Translations under genes and position numbers: made by a program
Part shown: one piece after another, positions 1 to 12,000 of the stretch
Layout: every line of letters starts with the position of its first letter
Numbering within the stretch: position 1 is the first letter of the stretch
The notes under the pieces: model-generated
Seen by the model: the letters and a program-made list of their open reading frames with translations, nothing else
What the model was told of the DNA's origin: nothing
Database searches by the model: none
Assembly: GCF_007997015.1 (NCBI RefSeq)
Contig: NZ_VOSM01000009.1
Coordinates: 143,345 to 207,344 of the forward strand
Length of the DNA stretch: 64,000 nt
Source of the DNA: Lujinxingia vulgaris
GTDB lineage: Bacteria; Myxococcota_A; Bradymonadia; Bradymonadales; Bradymonadaceae
Reading direction: 5' to 3'

Positions 1-2012
1 GGCGCGACAACTGCTTTATCGGCGGGGAGTTCTATTCGGAGGGCGATGCCAACCCGGATAACGGGTGTGAGCTCTGCGATCCGGCGCAGTCGACCAGCGG
101 GTGGTCCAACGCCGCCGACGGGCTTGCCTGTGGTGATGGGGGTGACTCCTGCACGGTGGCGACCTGCCAGGCCGGTCAGTGCACCGGCACCCAGATCGAT
201 TGCAACGATGGCAACCCCTGCACCCAGGATAGCTGCGATCCGATCGAGGGTTGTGTCTATGAGACTGCGCCGCAGGATGGTGAAGTCTGTGAAGACGACG
301 GGCTGAGCTGCACCGGTGATGTGTGTCAGGACGGTGCGTGCACCCACCCGATCAATAGTGGATGCTTGATCTCGGAGACCTGCTACCCCTCCGGGGCGAC
401 CAACCCCTCGGCGGAGTGTTTCGTATGCGATCCGCAGCAGTCGACGACGAGCTGGAGTCCGAAGGCGGCCGGTTCGGCGTGTGATAACGGGCTCTTCTGC
501 ACGATCAACGATACCTGCAACGCGGTCGGCCAGTGTGAAGCTGGCGAGGCGCGCGTCTGTGAAACCGAGCAGTGCTACGGCGGGGTGGTCTGCTCCAACG
601 CGGCGCGTGCCTGTGTGCCGACGCAGCCGCAGACGGGCACCTCCTGCGACGACGGCAACCTCTGCACCACCGGCGATACCTGCCAGGCGGGTAGCTGTGA
701 GGCTGGCGAGGTTGTGGACTGCAGCGCCGAAGGCGGCGCCTGCGCCGTGGGTGTGTGCAACCCGGAGACGGGCGCCTGTGAGAGTGAGCCGCTGGCCGAT
801 GGCAGCAGCTGCGATACCGGCGATGTATGCACCAGCGGCGTCTGCGAGAGCGGCGTCTGCCAGGCCGGCGCGCCGGTGACCTGCGATGATAACAACCCCT
901 GCACGGTGGGGAGCTGCGACGCGGTGGAAGGCTGCGTGTTTGAGCCTGTCGCCGACGGTCTGAGCTGCCAGGCGCCCTTCTGCCAGAGTGAGACCGAGCT
1001 TGTGGGTGCGGGCCAGTGTGTCAGCGGCGGCTGTGCGGCCGGTGCGCTCGTCGACTGCGCGCCCTTCCGCTGTGATACCGGCGCCTGCCTCACCACCTGT
1101 GAGAGTGACGAGGATTGCGCCGAAGGTGCCTACTGCGATGAAGCTGGCGCGTGCTCCACGGAGAATCGCGCGCCGGAGGCCGACGCTGGCAGCGACCAGT
1201 CGGTGGGCAGTGAGGCAGACGTCACCCTCGACGGCACCGCCAGCAGCGACCCGGACGAGGATGAGCTGAGCTTTGCCTGGACGCAGCTCGACGGTCCGAC
1301 GGTGGAGCTTGATGACGCCAGCTCGGCCGCCCCGATGTTTGTGGCGCCGACGCTTGAGGCCGGTGAGGAGGTCGTGCTGATCTTTGAGCTGGTGGTCAGC
1401 GATGGCGAGCTCGACAGCGAGCCGGACACCACCGAGGTACTCGTCACCAACGATGAGAACCGCCCGCCGGTCGCGCTGATTGAAGGTCCGAGCGAAGCGA
1501 GCGCTGGCGAGACGATCCTGCTCGACGGGGCCGGCTCCAGCGATCCGGATGGCGACGCGATCCAGTCCCACCAGTGGAGTCTGGTGGATGGGCAGCCCTT
1601 CCCGACGATCTCGCAGACCGATCGGGAGAGCGCGGTCAACGTGACCTTCCCCGAGACGCTCAGTGAGACGACGACCTACCGCTTCGGGCTCATCGTCAGC
1701 GATGGCATGGCCAACAGCCCGCGTGAGGTGCATGAGGTTGTGGTGGAGCCGGTGGAGATTCCGGTGGAGCCGGGGCCCGACGCCGGTGGTGATGCAGGTG
1801 ACGATGCGGGCGGTGATGCTGGCGGCGATGCCGGCGATGCCGGCTTAGACGCCGGGGTTGATGACGCGGGCCAACCGCAGGCGCTTCGCGGTAGCCTCGC
1901 CGGTTCCGGCTGCGTCTGCAGCTCCAGCTCGCAGCAGGGCGACCCGGGCTTCTTCCTCTTTGCGGCGGCCCTGGGGCTGATGTGGTGGCGTCGACGTGAG
2001 GCGGGCCTGTGA
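1..2012 (+). CDS. Cysteine-rich repeat / PKD surface protein with MYXO-CTERM-like tail (5' partial)
   Basis: The frame is open from the window edge (first full codon at 3), so the true start lies upstream; the GTG at 156 is internal. The visible 669 residues begin with many cysteine-rich repeats of the type C-D-D-G-N-x-C-T-x-x-D-x-C-x-x-G-x-C, known from myxobacterial secreted proteins. Two PKD/Ig-like domains follow, starting near 1170 and 1460 (signatures RAPEADAGSDQ and NRPPVALIEGP). Then comes an Asp/Ala/Gly linker (about 1770-1870) and a C-terminal tail: a Gly-Ser-Gly-Cys-Val-Cys motif, a hydrophobic helix and an Arg-rich end. That tail matches the MYXO-CTERM sorting signal processed by myxosortases. 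I infer a cell-surface protein anchored through the processed Cys. The role is unknown; adhesion is possible. The stop overlaps the next gene's GTG start (GTGA). Confidence 0.85.
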   Translation, partial: RDNCFIGGEFYSEGDANPDNGCELCDPAQSTSGWSNAADGLACGDGGDSCTVATCQAGQCTGTQIDCNDGNPCTQDSCDPIEGCVYETAPQDGEVCEDDGLSCTGDVCQDGACTHPINSGCLISETCYPSGATNPSAECFVCDPQQSTTSWSPKAAGSACDNGLFCTINDTCNAVGQCEAGEARVCETEQCYGGVVCSNAARACVPTQPQTGTSCDDGNLCTTGDTCQAGSCEAGEVVDCSAEGGACAVGVCNPETGACESEPLADGSSCDTGDVCTSGVCESGVCQAGAPVTCDDNNPCTVGSCDAVEGCVFEPVADGLSCQAPFCQSETELVGAGQCVSGGCAAGALVDCAPFRCDTGACLTTCESDEDCAEGAYCDEAGACSTENRAPEADAGSDQSVGSEADVTLDGTASSDPDEDELSFAWTQLDGPTVELDDASSAAPMFVAPTLEAGEEVVLIFELVVSDGELDSEPDTTEVLVTNDENRPPVALIEGPSEASAGETILLDGAGSSDPDGDAIQSHQWSLVDGQPFPTISQTDRESAVNVTFPETLSETTTYRFGLIVSDGMANSPREVHEVVVEPVEIPVEPGPDAGGDAGDDAGGDAGGDAGDAGLDAGVDDAGQPQALRGSLAGSGCVCSSSSQQGDPGFFLFAAALGLMWWRRREAGL

Positions 2013-3391
2013 GGCACCCGAACACTCAAAAAAAGGTCGCAGCGGCATTGCTGGTGGGGGGGACGCTGCTGGCGGCAGGGTGTGGTCAGGAGCCTCGGAG
2101 TGTTGAGGGGCTCGGGGAGCCGGAAGAGGCGCAGGTCACGGTGTACAACCGCTCGCACGATGTGGTGCCGCTCAATGTTCAGTCGTTGCGCGGGGATCTG
2201 GCGGTCGATTGCGAGTTGGTCTCCGGGCGCATGTCTGAGTTTTTGCGCAACGAGCATCTGACGAACAGCATCTCGATCGAGCGGCTCTACTCCGGCCAGG
2301 AGACGCGGCTCTACGGATCGTTATCAACACGCGGCTCGGAGGGATGCCAGCTCAGCATGCTGCGGACCTCCGATGGCCGGGTGGAAGATGTGGTGGTGTC
2401 GTGGCCTTTCGGGCTGGAGACCAAGTCCTTTTATCGGGATGTGGATGCGCCGGCCGATGTGCCCACCGGTGAGAACACGGTGGTGCTCCGGGCGGACTAC
2501 TCCGAGACGCCTCTCTCGGAGCGGCGTGCCTGGCGCAGCCGGCCGTGCAGTGGCGAGTTGAGCACGTGCACCGAGGCTGAACAGAATGAGGCGCTGTCGC
2601 CTCCCCCGGGAGCGGTCTACTCCTGGGAGTCGGTCGGTGAGGCGGTGGAGTTGAGCGCCTGGGAGGCGTCGTCGATTGAGGAGGTGGCGCTGAGCGCCGA
2701 GGTCGATGAGGGAAGTTGTTCCACGGGGATCGCCGGGCCGGGGCTGCGCTGGAGTTACCCCCCGAGTGGGGGGGAGTGGCAGGTGCTCTCGGTGGAGCCT
2801 GCGATGGAAGCGGGATGCTTCGATGTCTGGCTGAAGAGTGATGCCGAGGAGCGCGACTGGCAGATCTGTGGCAGCGAGCGCCTGGCCAACCGCCTGACGC
2901 CTAACAGCGACTTGAACCCGCTCTTTGTGCAGTTCTTTGTGGATATTGCCGCGCCCAACGGTGATGGCGAGGTCGCGTACGCGAACATCTCCATCGACCT
3001 GGAGCGCGAGAATCAGGCCGGGGAGGTGGTGGAGGTAGAGACCATCGATCTGGTGCGGGGCTACAGCATTCCCTCGCATCTGGCGCTCGATTACAGCGCG
3101 CGCCTCAGCGAGGGATGCCAGGTGGGTCGCGAGAGCGCAGCGTGCCTGCAGCTGAGCTCGCCACTGACACTGGGGTTGCAGACTGAGACGGGCCTTCTCA
3201 ATGTGGTCCCTGGCGAGACGGTGGCGCTGGGCAGTGAGACGACCCGGCGCGTGGAGCTTGTGCGCGGGATGCACCGCGTGATCGTCGATCAGGGGTGTAG
3301 TGAAGACCTGACGGGGCTTCCGGGCGTTGATCGGGTGGGGCCTTATCTGGAGCTTGTGTACTACTCGGGCGTGACTTCGCTGGAGAACTAA
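2009..3391 (+). CDS. Putative lipoprotein, translationally coupled to the MYXO-CTERM protein
   Basis: 460 residues starting at a GTG that overlaps the upstream stop by 4 bases, so the two genes are very probably co-translated. The N-terminus is a type II signal peptide with lipobox LLAAGC (Cys25), giving a lipoprotein. The rest is acidic with scattered cysteine pairs and no domain I recognise; a beta-rich exported fold seems likely. The gene ends just before a strong rho-independent terminator. The coupling suggests it works at the surface with the upstream cysteine-repeat protein, which is inference. Confidence 0.8.
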   Translation: MRHPNTQKKVAAALLVGGTLLAAGCGQEPRSVEGLGEPEEAQVTVYNRSHDVVPLNVQSLRGDLAVDCELVSGRMSEFLRNEHLTNSISIERLYSGQETRLYGSLSTRGSEGCQLSMLRTSDGRVEDVVVSWPFGLETKSFYRDVDAPADVPTGENTVVLRADYSETPLSERRAWRSRPCSGELSTCTEAEQNEALSPPPGAVYSWESVGEAVELSAWEASSIEEVALSAEVDEGSCSTGIAGPGLRWSYPPSGGEWQVLSVEPAMEAGCFDVWLKSDAEERDWQICGSERLANRLTPNSDLNPLFVQFFVDIAAPNGDGEVAYANISIDLERENQAGEVVEVETIDLVRGYSIPSHLALDYSARLSEGCQVGRESAACLQLSSPLTLGLQTETGLLNVVPGETVALGSETTRRVELVRGMHRVIVDQGCSEDLTGLPGVDRVGPYLELVYYSGVTSLEN

Positions 3392-3428
3392 GAAGCCCCC
3401 GAAAACATTTTAAGTTCAGCAGGTTAAG

Positions 3429-3461
3429 GCGCCCCAATGCTTCATCGGGGCGTCTTTTTTT
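3429..3461 (+). terminator. Rho-independent terminator after the lipoprotein gene
   Basis: A CGCCCC / GGGGCG stem (3430-3435 with 3447-3452), supported inside by ATG/CAT pairing, is followed by a run of T residues (3453-3461). The minus strand has no T-run after the hairpin, so it serves the plus-strand gene ending at 3391 and sits between convergent genes. Confidence 0.85.
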
Positions 3462-3471
3462 ATGGGCAGCA

Positions 3472-4497
3472 TTATCCCCACATCAGGGCGGTGCCCCAGG
3501 TCAGGCCGCTTCCGAAGGCGGCCATGATGACGGGGTCGCCGGGGGCGATGCGGCCCTCGCGCCGCGCCAGGTCGAGGGCCATGGGGATGCTGCCGGCGGT
3601 GGTGTTTCCCCACTGCTCGATGGTGTGCAGGACGCGCGCCTCGGGGATGTGCGTGCGCGCTGCGACGAGCTCATTGATGCGGCGGTTGGACTGGTGGGCC
3701 ACGAGCAGCGCGCGTTGTGGATCGAGGTTGTAGCGTGCGATGAGGCTTGCGACCTCGTCGCTGAGCAGTTCGACGGCGCGGCGAAAGACCTGGCGGCCTT
3801 CCATATGCGCGTAGTGACGCCCGGCCTCCAGATCGTCGGGGGTGATGCTGGGGTGGTGTGCGGCGCCGGGGCGGTCGCAGAAGAGCAGGCGAGCGCCGCG
3901 ACCGTCGGCGCCCAGGTGCACCGGCTCGAGCGCCCCGCCCTTTTGCACATGGGAGTCCACGGCCTCCAACACCACCGCGCCCGCACCGTCGCCAAAAAGA
4001 ATCGAGACCGCTCGCCCCCGCGGGCTTAAGTCGAGGCCGGTGGAGTGAACCTCGCTGCCGACCACGAGTACCCGGCGGTAGGTGCCGCTTATGATCCAGG
4101 CGCGGGCCACCGAGAGGGCGTAGAGGAAACCCGAGCACTGATTGCGCACGTCGATCGCCGGGATGGGCGCCACACCGAGCGCTTCCTGCAGGAGCACGCC
4201 GTTGCCCGGGAAGACCATGTCTGGCGAGAGGGTGGCGAAGACGATGGCGTCGAGCTCACCGGCGTCGAGTTCCGCATCATCGAGGGCGGCGCGGGAGGCC
4301 TCCAGCGCAAGCGAGGTGTTGGACTGGCCGGGCTCAATGAAGTGGCGGGTGCGGATGCCGGTGCGCGCGACGATCCAGTCATCGGAGGACTCCAGCGTTG
4401 CGGCCAACTCGGCGTTGGTGACGCAGCGCGCGCCCAGGGCGCGGCCGCAGCCGGTGATACGGGTGCCGAGAGGTTGCGTGCTCATCGGGTCGCTCAT
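3472..4497 (-). CDS. fabH: 3-oxoacyl-ACP synthase III (KAS III, FabH-like)
   Basis: 341 residues, the usual KAS III length. The family condenses acetyl- or another acyl-CoA with malonyl-ACP to start fatty-acid synthesis. The complete triad is visible: Cys121 in NQCSGF, His268 in VAHQSN and Asn298 in GNTTAG. The typical N-terminal signature DDWIVARTGIRTRH (from residue 39) and glycine motif LFGDGAGAVV (from residue 167) are present. A second Met at residue 5 is an alternative start. It stands alone, without fabD, fabG or acpP beside it, so it may be a secondary KAS III for branched chains or specialised lipids rather than the main FabH. The biochemical class is secure; the exact substrate is not. 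Confidence 0.88.
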   Translation of the reverse strand: MSDPMSTQPLGTRITGCGRALGARCVTNAELAATLESSDDWIVARTGIRTRHFIEPGQSNTSLALEASRAALDDAELDAGELDAIVFATLSPDMVFPGNGVLLQEALGVAPIPAIDVRNQCSGFLYALSVARAWIISGTYRRVLVVGSEVHSTGLDLSPRGRAVSILFGDGAGAVVLEAVDSHVQKGGALEPVHLGADGRGARLLFCDRPGAAHHPSITPDDLEAGRHYAHMEGRQVFRRAVELLSDEVASLIARYNLDPQRALLVAHQSNRRINELVAARTHIPEARVLHTIEQWGNTTAGSIPMALDLARREGRIAPGDPVIMAAFGSGLTWGTALMWG

Positions 4498-4709
4498 CCT
4501 TCGAGGGGGGCTTGAGGCTTGCCCCGCGCCACATGCGGTGCAAGGTTAACGGGCGCGCGATGTTGTGAGGCGAACGCGCTGGTTGTCGGGAGCTACCGGT
4601 TGAGGATAACCGCGTTGGCCATGCGCTTCCACCACCCGATGCCATGACGCGCGCGCCCTGCCCTGATGCGAACTTCTGCCCCCCTGCCCGTATAGCCGAG
4701 AGAGCCTGC

Positions 4710-5330
4710 ATGACGAACGAGCCCCTGGATCTGGTCTACCATGTGGCGGTGGAACGCCCGCGCGAGGGTGTGCTCGGGGCCGTGCTGGCCTTTGCCGGGC
4801 GGCACCCGGTGGTCGCCGGGCTGGCCTGCGGGGTGCTGGTGGTGCTGATCGCCGCCGCGCGCGCCTACCGCGGGGTGGCCAACGAGCCGGTGGCGGCGAT
4901 GTGGCTCTCACTGAGCGTGATCGCGACCTGGACGGTGCTCTTTGTGGTGATGCGCAACTTCTTTACGGCGCAGTCGATGCGGGTGGTCAGCGTGGCGCGG
5001 CGCATTCAATGGGACGGGGACGCGCTCATCTGGAGTGAGCAGGGAAAGGAGCGCCTGCGCCTTACGCGTCCCACCGCGCGGATTGTGACCACGGAGCTTC
5101 CGCCGGAGAGCGACACCCGGCGTACGATCCCCTGGCCTGTGTGGCTGGTGTTGAGCGACGCCGACGATGCGCAGAAGCAGCTTATCCTGGAGTCGAAGAT
5201 CGACGCCTCGCAGCTTCGGGGCGCGCCGCGCGCCACGCCGGAGCTGCTCTCGAAAACCGACGAGACGCTGCCCACGCTGGTGATCTCACCCCTGCTGGCG
5301 CGGGCCCGAGCGCAACTTAAGGCCTCCTGA
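4710..5330 (+). CDS. Putative inner-membrane protein, two TM helices
   Basis: 206 residues from ATG 4710, chosen over the in-frame ATG at 4644 because a GAGAG purine stretch lies 7-10 bases upstream and the extra 22 residues look non-coding. Two hydrophobic helices lie near residues 25-50 and 63-85. A roughly 120-residue cytoplasmic region of mixed alpha/beta character follows, resembling membrane proteins that pair two TM helices with a PH-like domain. I do not recognise the family. The gene converges with the aminotransferase gene, with 32 bases between them and no evident terminator. Confidence 0.65.
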   Translation: MTNEPLDLVYHVAVERPREGVLGAVLAFAGRHPVVAGLACGVLVVLIAAARAYRGVANEPVAAMWLSLSVIATWTVLFVVMRNFFTAQSMRVVSVARRIQWDGDALIWSEQGKERLRLTRPTARIVTTELPPESDTRRTIPWPVWLVLSDADDAQKQLILESKIDASQLRGAPRATPELLSKTDETLPTLVISPLLARARAQLKAS

Positions 5331-5362
5331 GGCTCATCGCGCGCGCGGGGCGCCCGGGTATC

Positions 5363-6777
<1,415 letters not shown>

Positions 6778-6781
<4 letters not shown>

Positions 6782-7827
6782 TGGCCTCCCAGGTAGGCGA
6801 CGGAGAGGAAGGGAACAAGCAGCGTCTGGCCCATAAAACTCGTGAGCATCAATGAGGTCTGGGTGGCGAAATTGCCAAAGATCCAGGTCGTACCCACGCC
6901 CAGGGTCAGCGGCCCGAAGACCTCCAGCCCGGCGCGCAACTCGCCATCGGTAAATCCGGCCAGCTCATCGCTGTAGGTGGGGACCTGCTCGAAGAAATCG
7001 TTGAGCTCCATAAACGAGCCGGAGCCCGCGCCGGTGAAGGCCTCCAGGTTGAAGACCATGTAGTCGGTGGCGTGAATGTTGAGGCCCATAAAGAGCGCGC
7101 CCCAGTGACCGCCGGAGGGGAACTCCCAGGTGTACTCGGTGTTCTCGAAGTAGCACTCGCCACGGCCGAAGTCGTAGCGGGTCTCACAGGTGCTCGGGTC
7201 GTAGGGCCGGTAGCCAAAGGCGGCGACCAGGTTGAGCGCGCCGCCCACGCTGAAGACGCTGCGATCGTTTAAGGGAATGTCGGCCACAAGCTCCAGGCCC
7301 AGGCTCAGGTCCTGGGTGCCGGGGTCAAAGCCGCTGCGGCGGTAGCGGGCCGAGGGGCCCCAGGTCAGCGCGGCGCGCGCGGTGTCGACGAGGTTAAAAC
7401 GCGCGCCCACCCCCAGGTAATACTGGCTGATGCCGGGCCAGGTGGAGCTGATGCGAAGCTCAGTGCCCTGCGTGGGGCTGTAGCCGATGCGATGTTCGAC
7501 AAAGGCGACGGTGCGGTAGGACCAGTCGCCCTCGTTGAGGATCGTGGCGGTGGGCCAGACGATGAGGCGGCCGGCCAGCGGGTTGCTCTCGGCGCGGGCA
7601 TCGACCGGGCCGACGTGCTGCTGAAGTGGCTTGAAGTGAGCGTCGTCCGGCACCGGCTGCTCCCCATAACCCAGATCTTCGGGGAAGGTCTTGAGGCGCG
7701 GGGTCTCCTCGCCCTGCCCCTCGGACTGGGCGAAGGCCGGCGCAGGCGCAAACGCGACCAGCGCGAGGCTCGCAAACAGGAGCGACGTCACGAGGGGGTT
7801 ATGGCGAGGCCAGAAGGAAATCATCAT
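6778..7827 (-). CDS. Putative outer-membrane beta-barrel protein
   Basis: 349 residues starting at ATG 7827, the position that gives a normal signal peptide (MMISFWPRH, hydrophobic core, cleavage after APAFA). A longer start at 7926 would put 33 atypical residues in front. The mature part has alternating aromatic/polar strands (for example SQYYLGVGARFNL) and one cysteine pair, consistent with an outer-membrane beta-barrel. The specific function is unknown. The gene is first in a two-gene unit with the aminotransferase and is divergent from the small gene at 7956. Confidence 0.7.
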
Positions 7828-7873
7828 CAGCGAGTCGGCAGTGGACCGGCAAAAGCGGTCGGTTCGGAAGGGC

Positions 7874-7902
7874 TTGGGGAGGGGGGCCGGCTGGCCTATA
7901 CT
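7874..7902 (+). promoter_or_regulatory. Candidate sigma-70-like promoter
   Basis: TATACT at 7897-7902 stands out in GC-rich DNA. A weak TTGGGG (7874-7879) lies 17 bases upstream. It would drive the small gene starting at 7956, with a leader of about 45 bases. The -35 box is poor, so this remains a candidate. Confidence 0.35.
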
Positions 7903-7955
7903 TGCGTTAATTGCCCCTGGAGGCAACGCCCCGAACCCCGCGCGGAGTAGAAGCG

Positions 7956-8219
7956 ATGTACCAGATCGTCATCATGGATAAAAATGCCGAGATCACCGTG
8001 GAGCGCGCCCGCTCCAACCACACGCTGCGTGTGCCTGTTAAGGGCGAGCATGTGCTGGTGAAATGGTCGGGGGAGACGCGCATCTGTGAGGTGGAGGATG
8101 TGTGGACGCACCTCAACCTCGATCAGGACTCGCCCTACCAGGGGGCGGTGCAGGTGTTGGTGCGCTGGGCTCGCGGCATGGATCCGGGGCTTTATGTGCA
8201 GAGCATGGCCCGGCGCTGA
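7956..8219 (+). CDS. Small conserved-looking hypothetical protein
   Basis: 87 residues from ATG 7956, the start of a coherent beta-rich sequence (MYQIVIMDKNAEITVERA); the in-frame upstream codons look like leader DNA. There is no signal peptide or TM helix. The pattern (strands, KGEHVLVKW, a short helix) suggests a small SH3-like or OB-like cytoplasmic protein, but I do not recognise the family. A promoter-like sequence lies upstream and a terminator hairpin directly downstream, so it appears to be a single-gene unit. Confidence 0.6.
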   Translation: MYQIVIMDKNAEITVERARSNHTLRVPVKGEHVLVKWSGETRICEVEDVWTHLNLDQDSPYQGAVQVLVRWARGMDPGLYVQSMARR

Positions 8220-8242
8220 GCCTTAAGGGGCGATCCACGTGA

Positions 8243-8268
8243 AGGCGCCTCTGGCGCCTCGGATTTTT
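8243..8268 (+). terminator. Rho-independent terminator
   Basis: A perfect 7-bp stem AGGCGCC / GGCGCCT (8243-8249 with 8253-8259) with a TCT loop is followed by CGGATTTTT. It terminates the small plus-strand gene and abuts the stop codon of the convergent MscS-like gene. Confidence 0.75.
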
Positions 8269-9041
8269 CAAGCGTGCAGGGGTTCGGCGGGCTCGGCGGG
8301 TGAGAAGGCCTGGCGGTGGCGGCGCAGAAGATCGCTGCGGAAGTGGTCGACGAGCTCCGCCGAGGCCACGCGCGCCCGCACCCGGATGCGAATATGCTCG
8401 CCAGGGGCCGCCTGGGCCACCAGGAAGGCCTCGGGGCGGTGGCGAGGGGCGACGTAAGGGGTGAGGGAGGCCAGCGTGCGCACGCGCTCCAGGGCACGCT
8501 CCACCGGCAGCTCTGCCGGGACCTCCAGCTCCATCTCACAGTGCACCTCGCCAGCATGAGGGAGGTGCGTTAAGGGGCGATCGACGAGCTCGGCGTAGGG
8601 GATCTCGTGGCGTTCACCGCGGGCGTCGCGAAGGCGCAGGGTGCGCGCGCCCAGGTGTTCGATGACGCCGCGGCGCTCGCCAACCTCCAGGGTGTCGCCG
8701 ACCTGATGGCGGGCTTCGCCAAAGAGCACCAGCCCGGCGACGACGCTGCGAAGCAGAGGTGCGGCGGCGACGATGAGCGCGGCCAGGGCGGCCAGCGCCA
8801 GGAGGAGTCCGGCGGTGATGCCCTGGCGGGCGATGCTGCTCAAGATCACGATCAACGCCAGCGACCAGACCCCGACCTGAGCCAGGGGCAGCCAGCGTAA
8901 AAGCCGTCGATCGGCCCCGGAGGTGGAGAGTCGGCGCAGCCCCACGCTGACCAGCGCCGCAGCGAGCACGACCAGCGCCAGGGCAAACCACGAGGGTGAG
9001 GTCGCGGCGAGCTCGGCCGGGGGGAGTTCGGTGGGTTCCAT
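8268..9041 (-). CDS. MscS-family mechanosensitive channel-like protein
   Basis: 257 residues. Hydrophobic helices lie near residues 17-35, 48-68 and 74-95. They are followed by the MscS beta-domain signature: AGLVLFGEARHQVGDTLEVG, then GVIEHLGARTLRLRDARG and IPYAEL. A C-terminal alpha/beta domain ends the protein, as in small MscS homologues. The pore-lining helix (about 75-105) is Ala/Leu-rich. It is the last gene of a tight minus-strand set, 9 bases after the antiporter-AAA fusion, so joint expression is likely. A role in osmotic or ion release is family knowledge; a link to the ATPase is inference. Confidence 0.82.
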   Translation of the reverse strand: MEPTELPPAELAATSPSWFALALVVLAAALVSVGLRRLSTSGADRRLLRWLPLAQVGVWSLALIVILSSIARQGITAGLLLALAALAALIVAAAPLLRSVVAGLVLFGEARHQVGDTLEVGERRGVIEHLGARTLRLRDARGERHEIPYAELVDRPLTHLPHAGEVHCEMELEVPAELPVERALERVRTLASLTPYVAPRHRPEAFLVAQAAPGEHIRIRVRARVASAELVDHFRSDLLRRHRQAFSPAEPAEPLHA

Positions 9042-9050
9042 GCGGGCTCC

Positions 9051-12000
9051 TTAGATCAGGTTCTGGCGGCACAGCGCGTCGGCGATGGCGGCGTCGGCGC
9101 CGGGGCGAAGCTGCAGCTCGTCGGGGTTGTCGGCCAGGGTCTCCAGGTAGCCCTTGCGGCGCAGCGCATCGAGCTCGGCGCGGGCGCTCTCCTGGCTGAG
9201 CCCCACGATCAGGTGGGCCTGATGCGGGCTTAAGCTGCCGTGGAGGGTGATTGCGGCCAGGAGCAGACGTTGCTCAAGGCTCAGCGCATCAAGCACCGGC
9301 AGGGGTGCGCCGCAAAGTGGTGAGACGAGCAGGCGCGCGTCGTCGCCGGGGTCGGGGCGCACCGCGCGCAGCCACCACAGGAGCGCGGCGCGCGGGTTAT
9401 GGCGAGCGTGGGCGGCCAGCGCTTCAAAAAACTCGCGCTGCACAAGCTCCGGGGCGGGCGTGCGGAGTTGCAGGCGCGCCAGACGCTCCAGGCGGCCGCG
9501 GGGCTGAGGCTCGAAGCTCAGCCCGAAGCCGCTGACGCGGTGGCGGGCCAGGATCATCGCTTCCAGCCAGGCCCCGTCTGCCGGCGGCAGGCTCACGGTG
9601 GTGGTGACCACGCGGTCGAGGTTGAGGTGGGACGCGGCGAAGTCGGCGCTGGCCTCATCCATGAGCAACACCCAGAAGATCGTCTGAGCGCTGTCGGCCA
9701 CGAGGTTGAAGAAGCGCTCGGTGAGGGCGACGCCGACCTCGGTGCGAAGCACCAGGCGCTGGGCGTCTTCGACGACGATGACACGCCGGCGCAGCTCGCC
9801 ACGCTGCAGGTACTGGCGAAGATCATCGAAGGAGCGGGTGGCGGCGCCCTGGATGCCGAGCCCTTCGACGATGGCGCGGCTGAGCGCGGGCTCCTCGCGG
9901 GCGACCGAGCTTAAGCTCAGCGTGACAACGCTCTCTTCGCGAAGATCCGGGACGACGCCGTAGATGCGGGCCGGCACGAGGTGGCGGGCCAGGGTGCGTT
10001 TGCCGCTGCCGCGGGGCCCGCGGATCAGCGCAACTTCTTCGGCGCCGGTGGCCCAGCGGCGCGCGCTGGCCAGGAGCTGCTCCTCGACGCCGCGCTCGCG
10101 ATAGAAGTCGGGGATGTCCAGCGGGCTGGGCACGAAGAGACGCCGATAGACCGATGGAGCGCGGGAGTGCGCCACGGGCTCATCGGCCAGCAGGGCGCGG
10201 CGGCGGGCGGCATCATCGGCGGGCAAGGTCGAGGCGCCCAGCAGGGTGCGAAGCTCCTCGCCAAGCTCATCCGACCATCGCGCTGCGCGGGCGCGCGCGG
10301 CGCCCAGGTGGCGCGCGAGGGGCTCCAGGAGCTCCCCGGCCAGAGATTCGCCGCGCGCCACAAAGGATGCGGCGCCCTGGCGCGCGAGCTCGCGCTGAAG
10401 TTCGCCCAGGCGGCGCTCCTCGATGGGTTCAAAGGCGCGGGTCATGAGGCGATCCCACTCGCTGATGAGCCAGGCGACGAGCTCCTCTTCATCGCGGCTG
10501 ATGCGCTCGCGCAGGCTGGTCAGCGCGCGCAGCGCGCGCTCAATGCCCTGCACGCCGGCGCCCTCCTCACCGCCGGCGAGGTCCGCCGGGACCGGGGCGC
10601 CCTCGCCCTCCTCGCCATTCCCTGGCGAGCGGGTGCGCTGGCGTCGGGCGGTGACCAGGTGAAACTCCAGCAGCTGCTCGATGGCGCCGAGCAGGGTGTG
10701 GCGCTCCTCCTGACGGGTGGCGGCGCGTTCGTTGAAGTCGACCACGCGCAGCGCGAGCTCGCGGCTGACCTGGGAGCTGACCCAGCGGCGCAGCGGCAGC
10801 TCGTAGTGCTGAGCGCCGGCCACGATGGCTCGCCGGGGGTCGGCGCTGAGCACGGCGATGGTGGCCGGGAGCTGTTCGACGCGGGCCTCGACAAGTTCGA
10901 GAAGTTGGCGTGTGTAGCGGCCCTGACGCACGCGGGCCAACCGGAGCTCCTGGGCGCGCCGGGCGCGAAGGAGGAGCGGTCGGAGCTCGGAGGTATACGC
11001 CAGCTCCCAGTCGAGCGGGGCGCGGCGGGCGCGATCGTGGAGCTCTTCGAGCTGCTGCTCCAGCGCCTCCAGAGGCTCCATGCCCGCGCCCAGGGTCTGG
11101 CGGGCGGCGCGCTCGGCGGCCAGGCGCGTGCCCTGGGACCACTGCACAAACTCCGAGACCTGATGATCGAGTTTCAACCACCCGCGGTAGCCCTCGATGA
11201 TCTGGTGCTGGCGGGCCAGGCGATCTCCGAGTTGGCTTGAAGCGCGGCGCGCCGATGCAAATCGCGATGAGGGGCGGTAGACGAGCGCGGGCAGCTGGCT
11301 TGTGCCCGCCAGCGCCACGCCGCGCACAAAGGCGTGGTAGCTCTGCTCCAGGCTCTGGCCGTAGCCCTTTAAACCCACCTCGGCGCTGCGGCGGGTCTGG
11401 TGCGCGAGCTCCGCGTGGCTCTCGGAGAAGTCCGCATAGAATGCGGCGATCCGGGCCTCGACCGACGCGGCGTTTGGAGACGTTTCGTCGGCGGGCGAGC
11501 CCGACACTGGGTCCGGTTCGGCCGGGGGATTCGATGCGTCGCGCTCGGTGGCAGACGCCTCGGCCAGCGACTCCAGAAAACGGTCGACCTCGCGAAGATG
11601 CTGCCACAACGCGCGCCACAGCTCCTCGTACTGGGCAGCTACCGGCGGGGTGACGCGCAAGAGCTGCACGGGCAGGGAGAGCTCCATATGGTAGCTCCAC
11701 AGCCGGCCCACGGGCACATTGCGGTAGCCCGCGCCCAGCACCCGACGGCGCACTCGCCGCCCCCACTTGAGCGCGCGAAGCCAGGGGGCGTCGGAGGGCT
11801 CGACCTGCTCCAGGGCCGGCTCGCGTTCGATGCGGTAGAGGGTTTGTTTGTCTTCCATGGCGCGCACCGCGCTCAGGAAGGCCTCCACCGAGGCCGGCGT
11901 CAGGGGGGCACCCTCCAGCTGCAGCAGTCGCTCGTAGACCTGACCCACCTGCGCCAGGTAGGTGCGCTGCACCCCGCGCAGCGCTTCCAGGCGCGGGCCG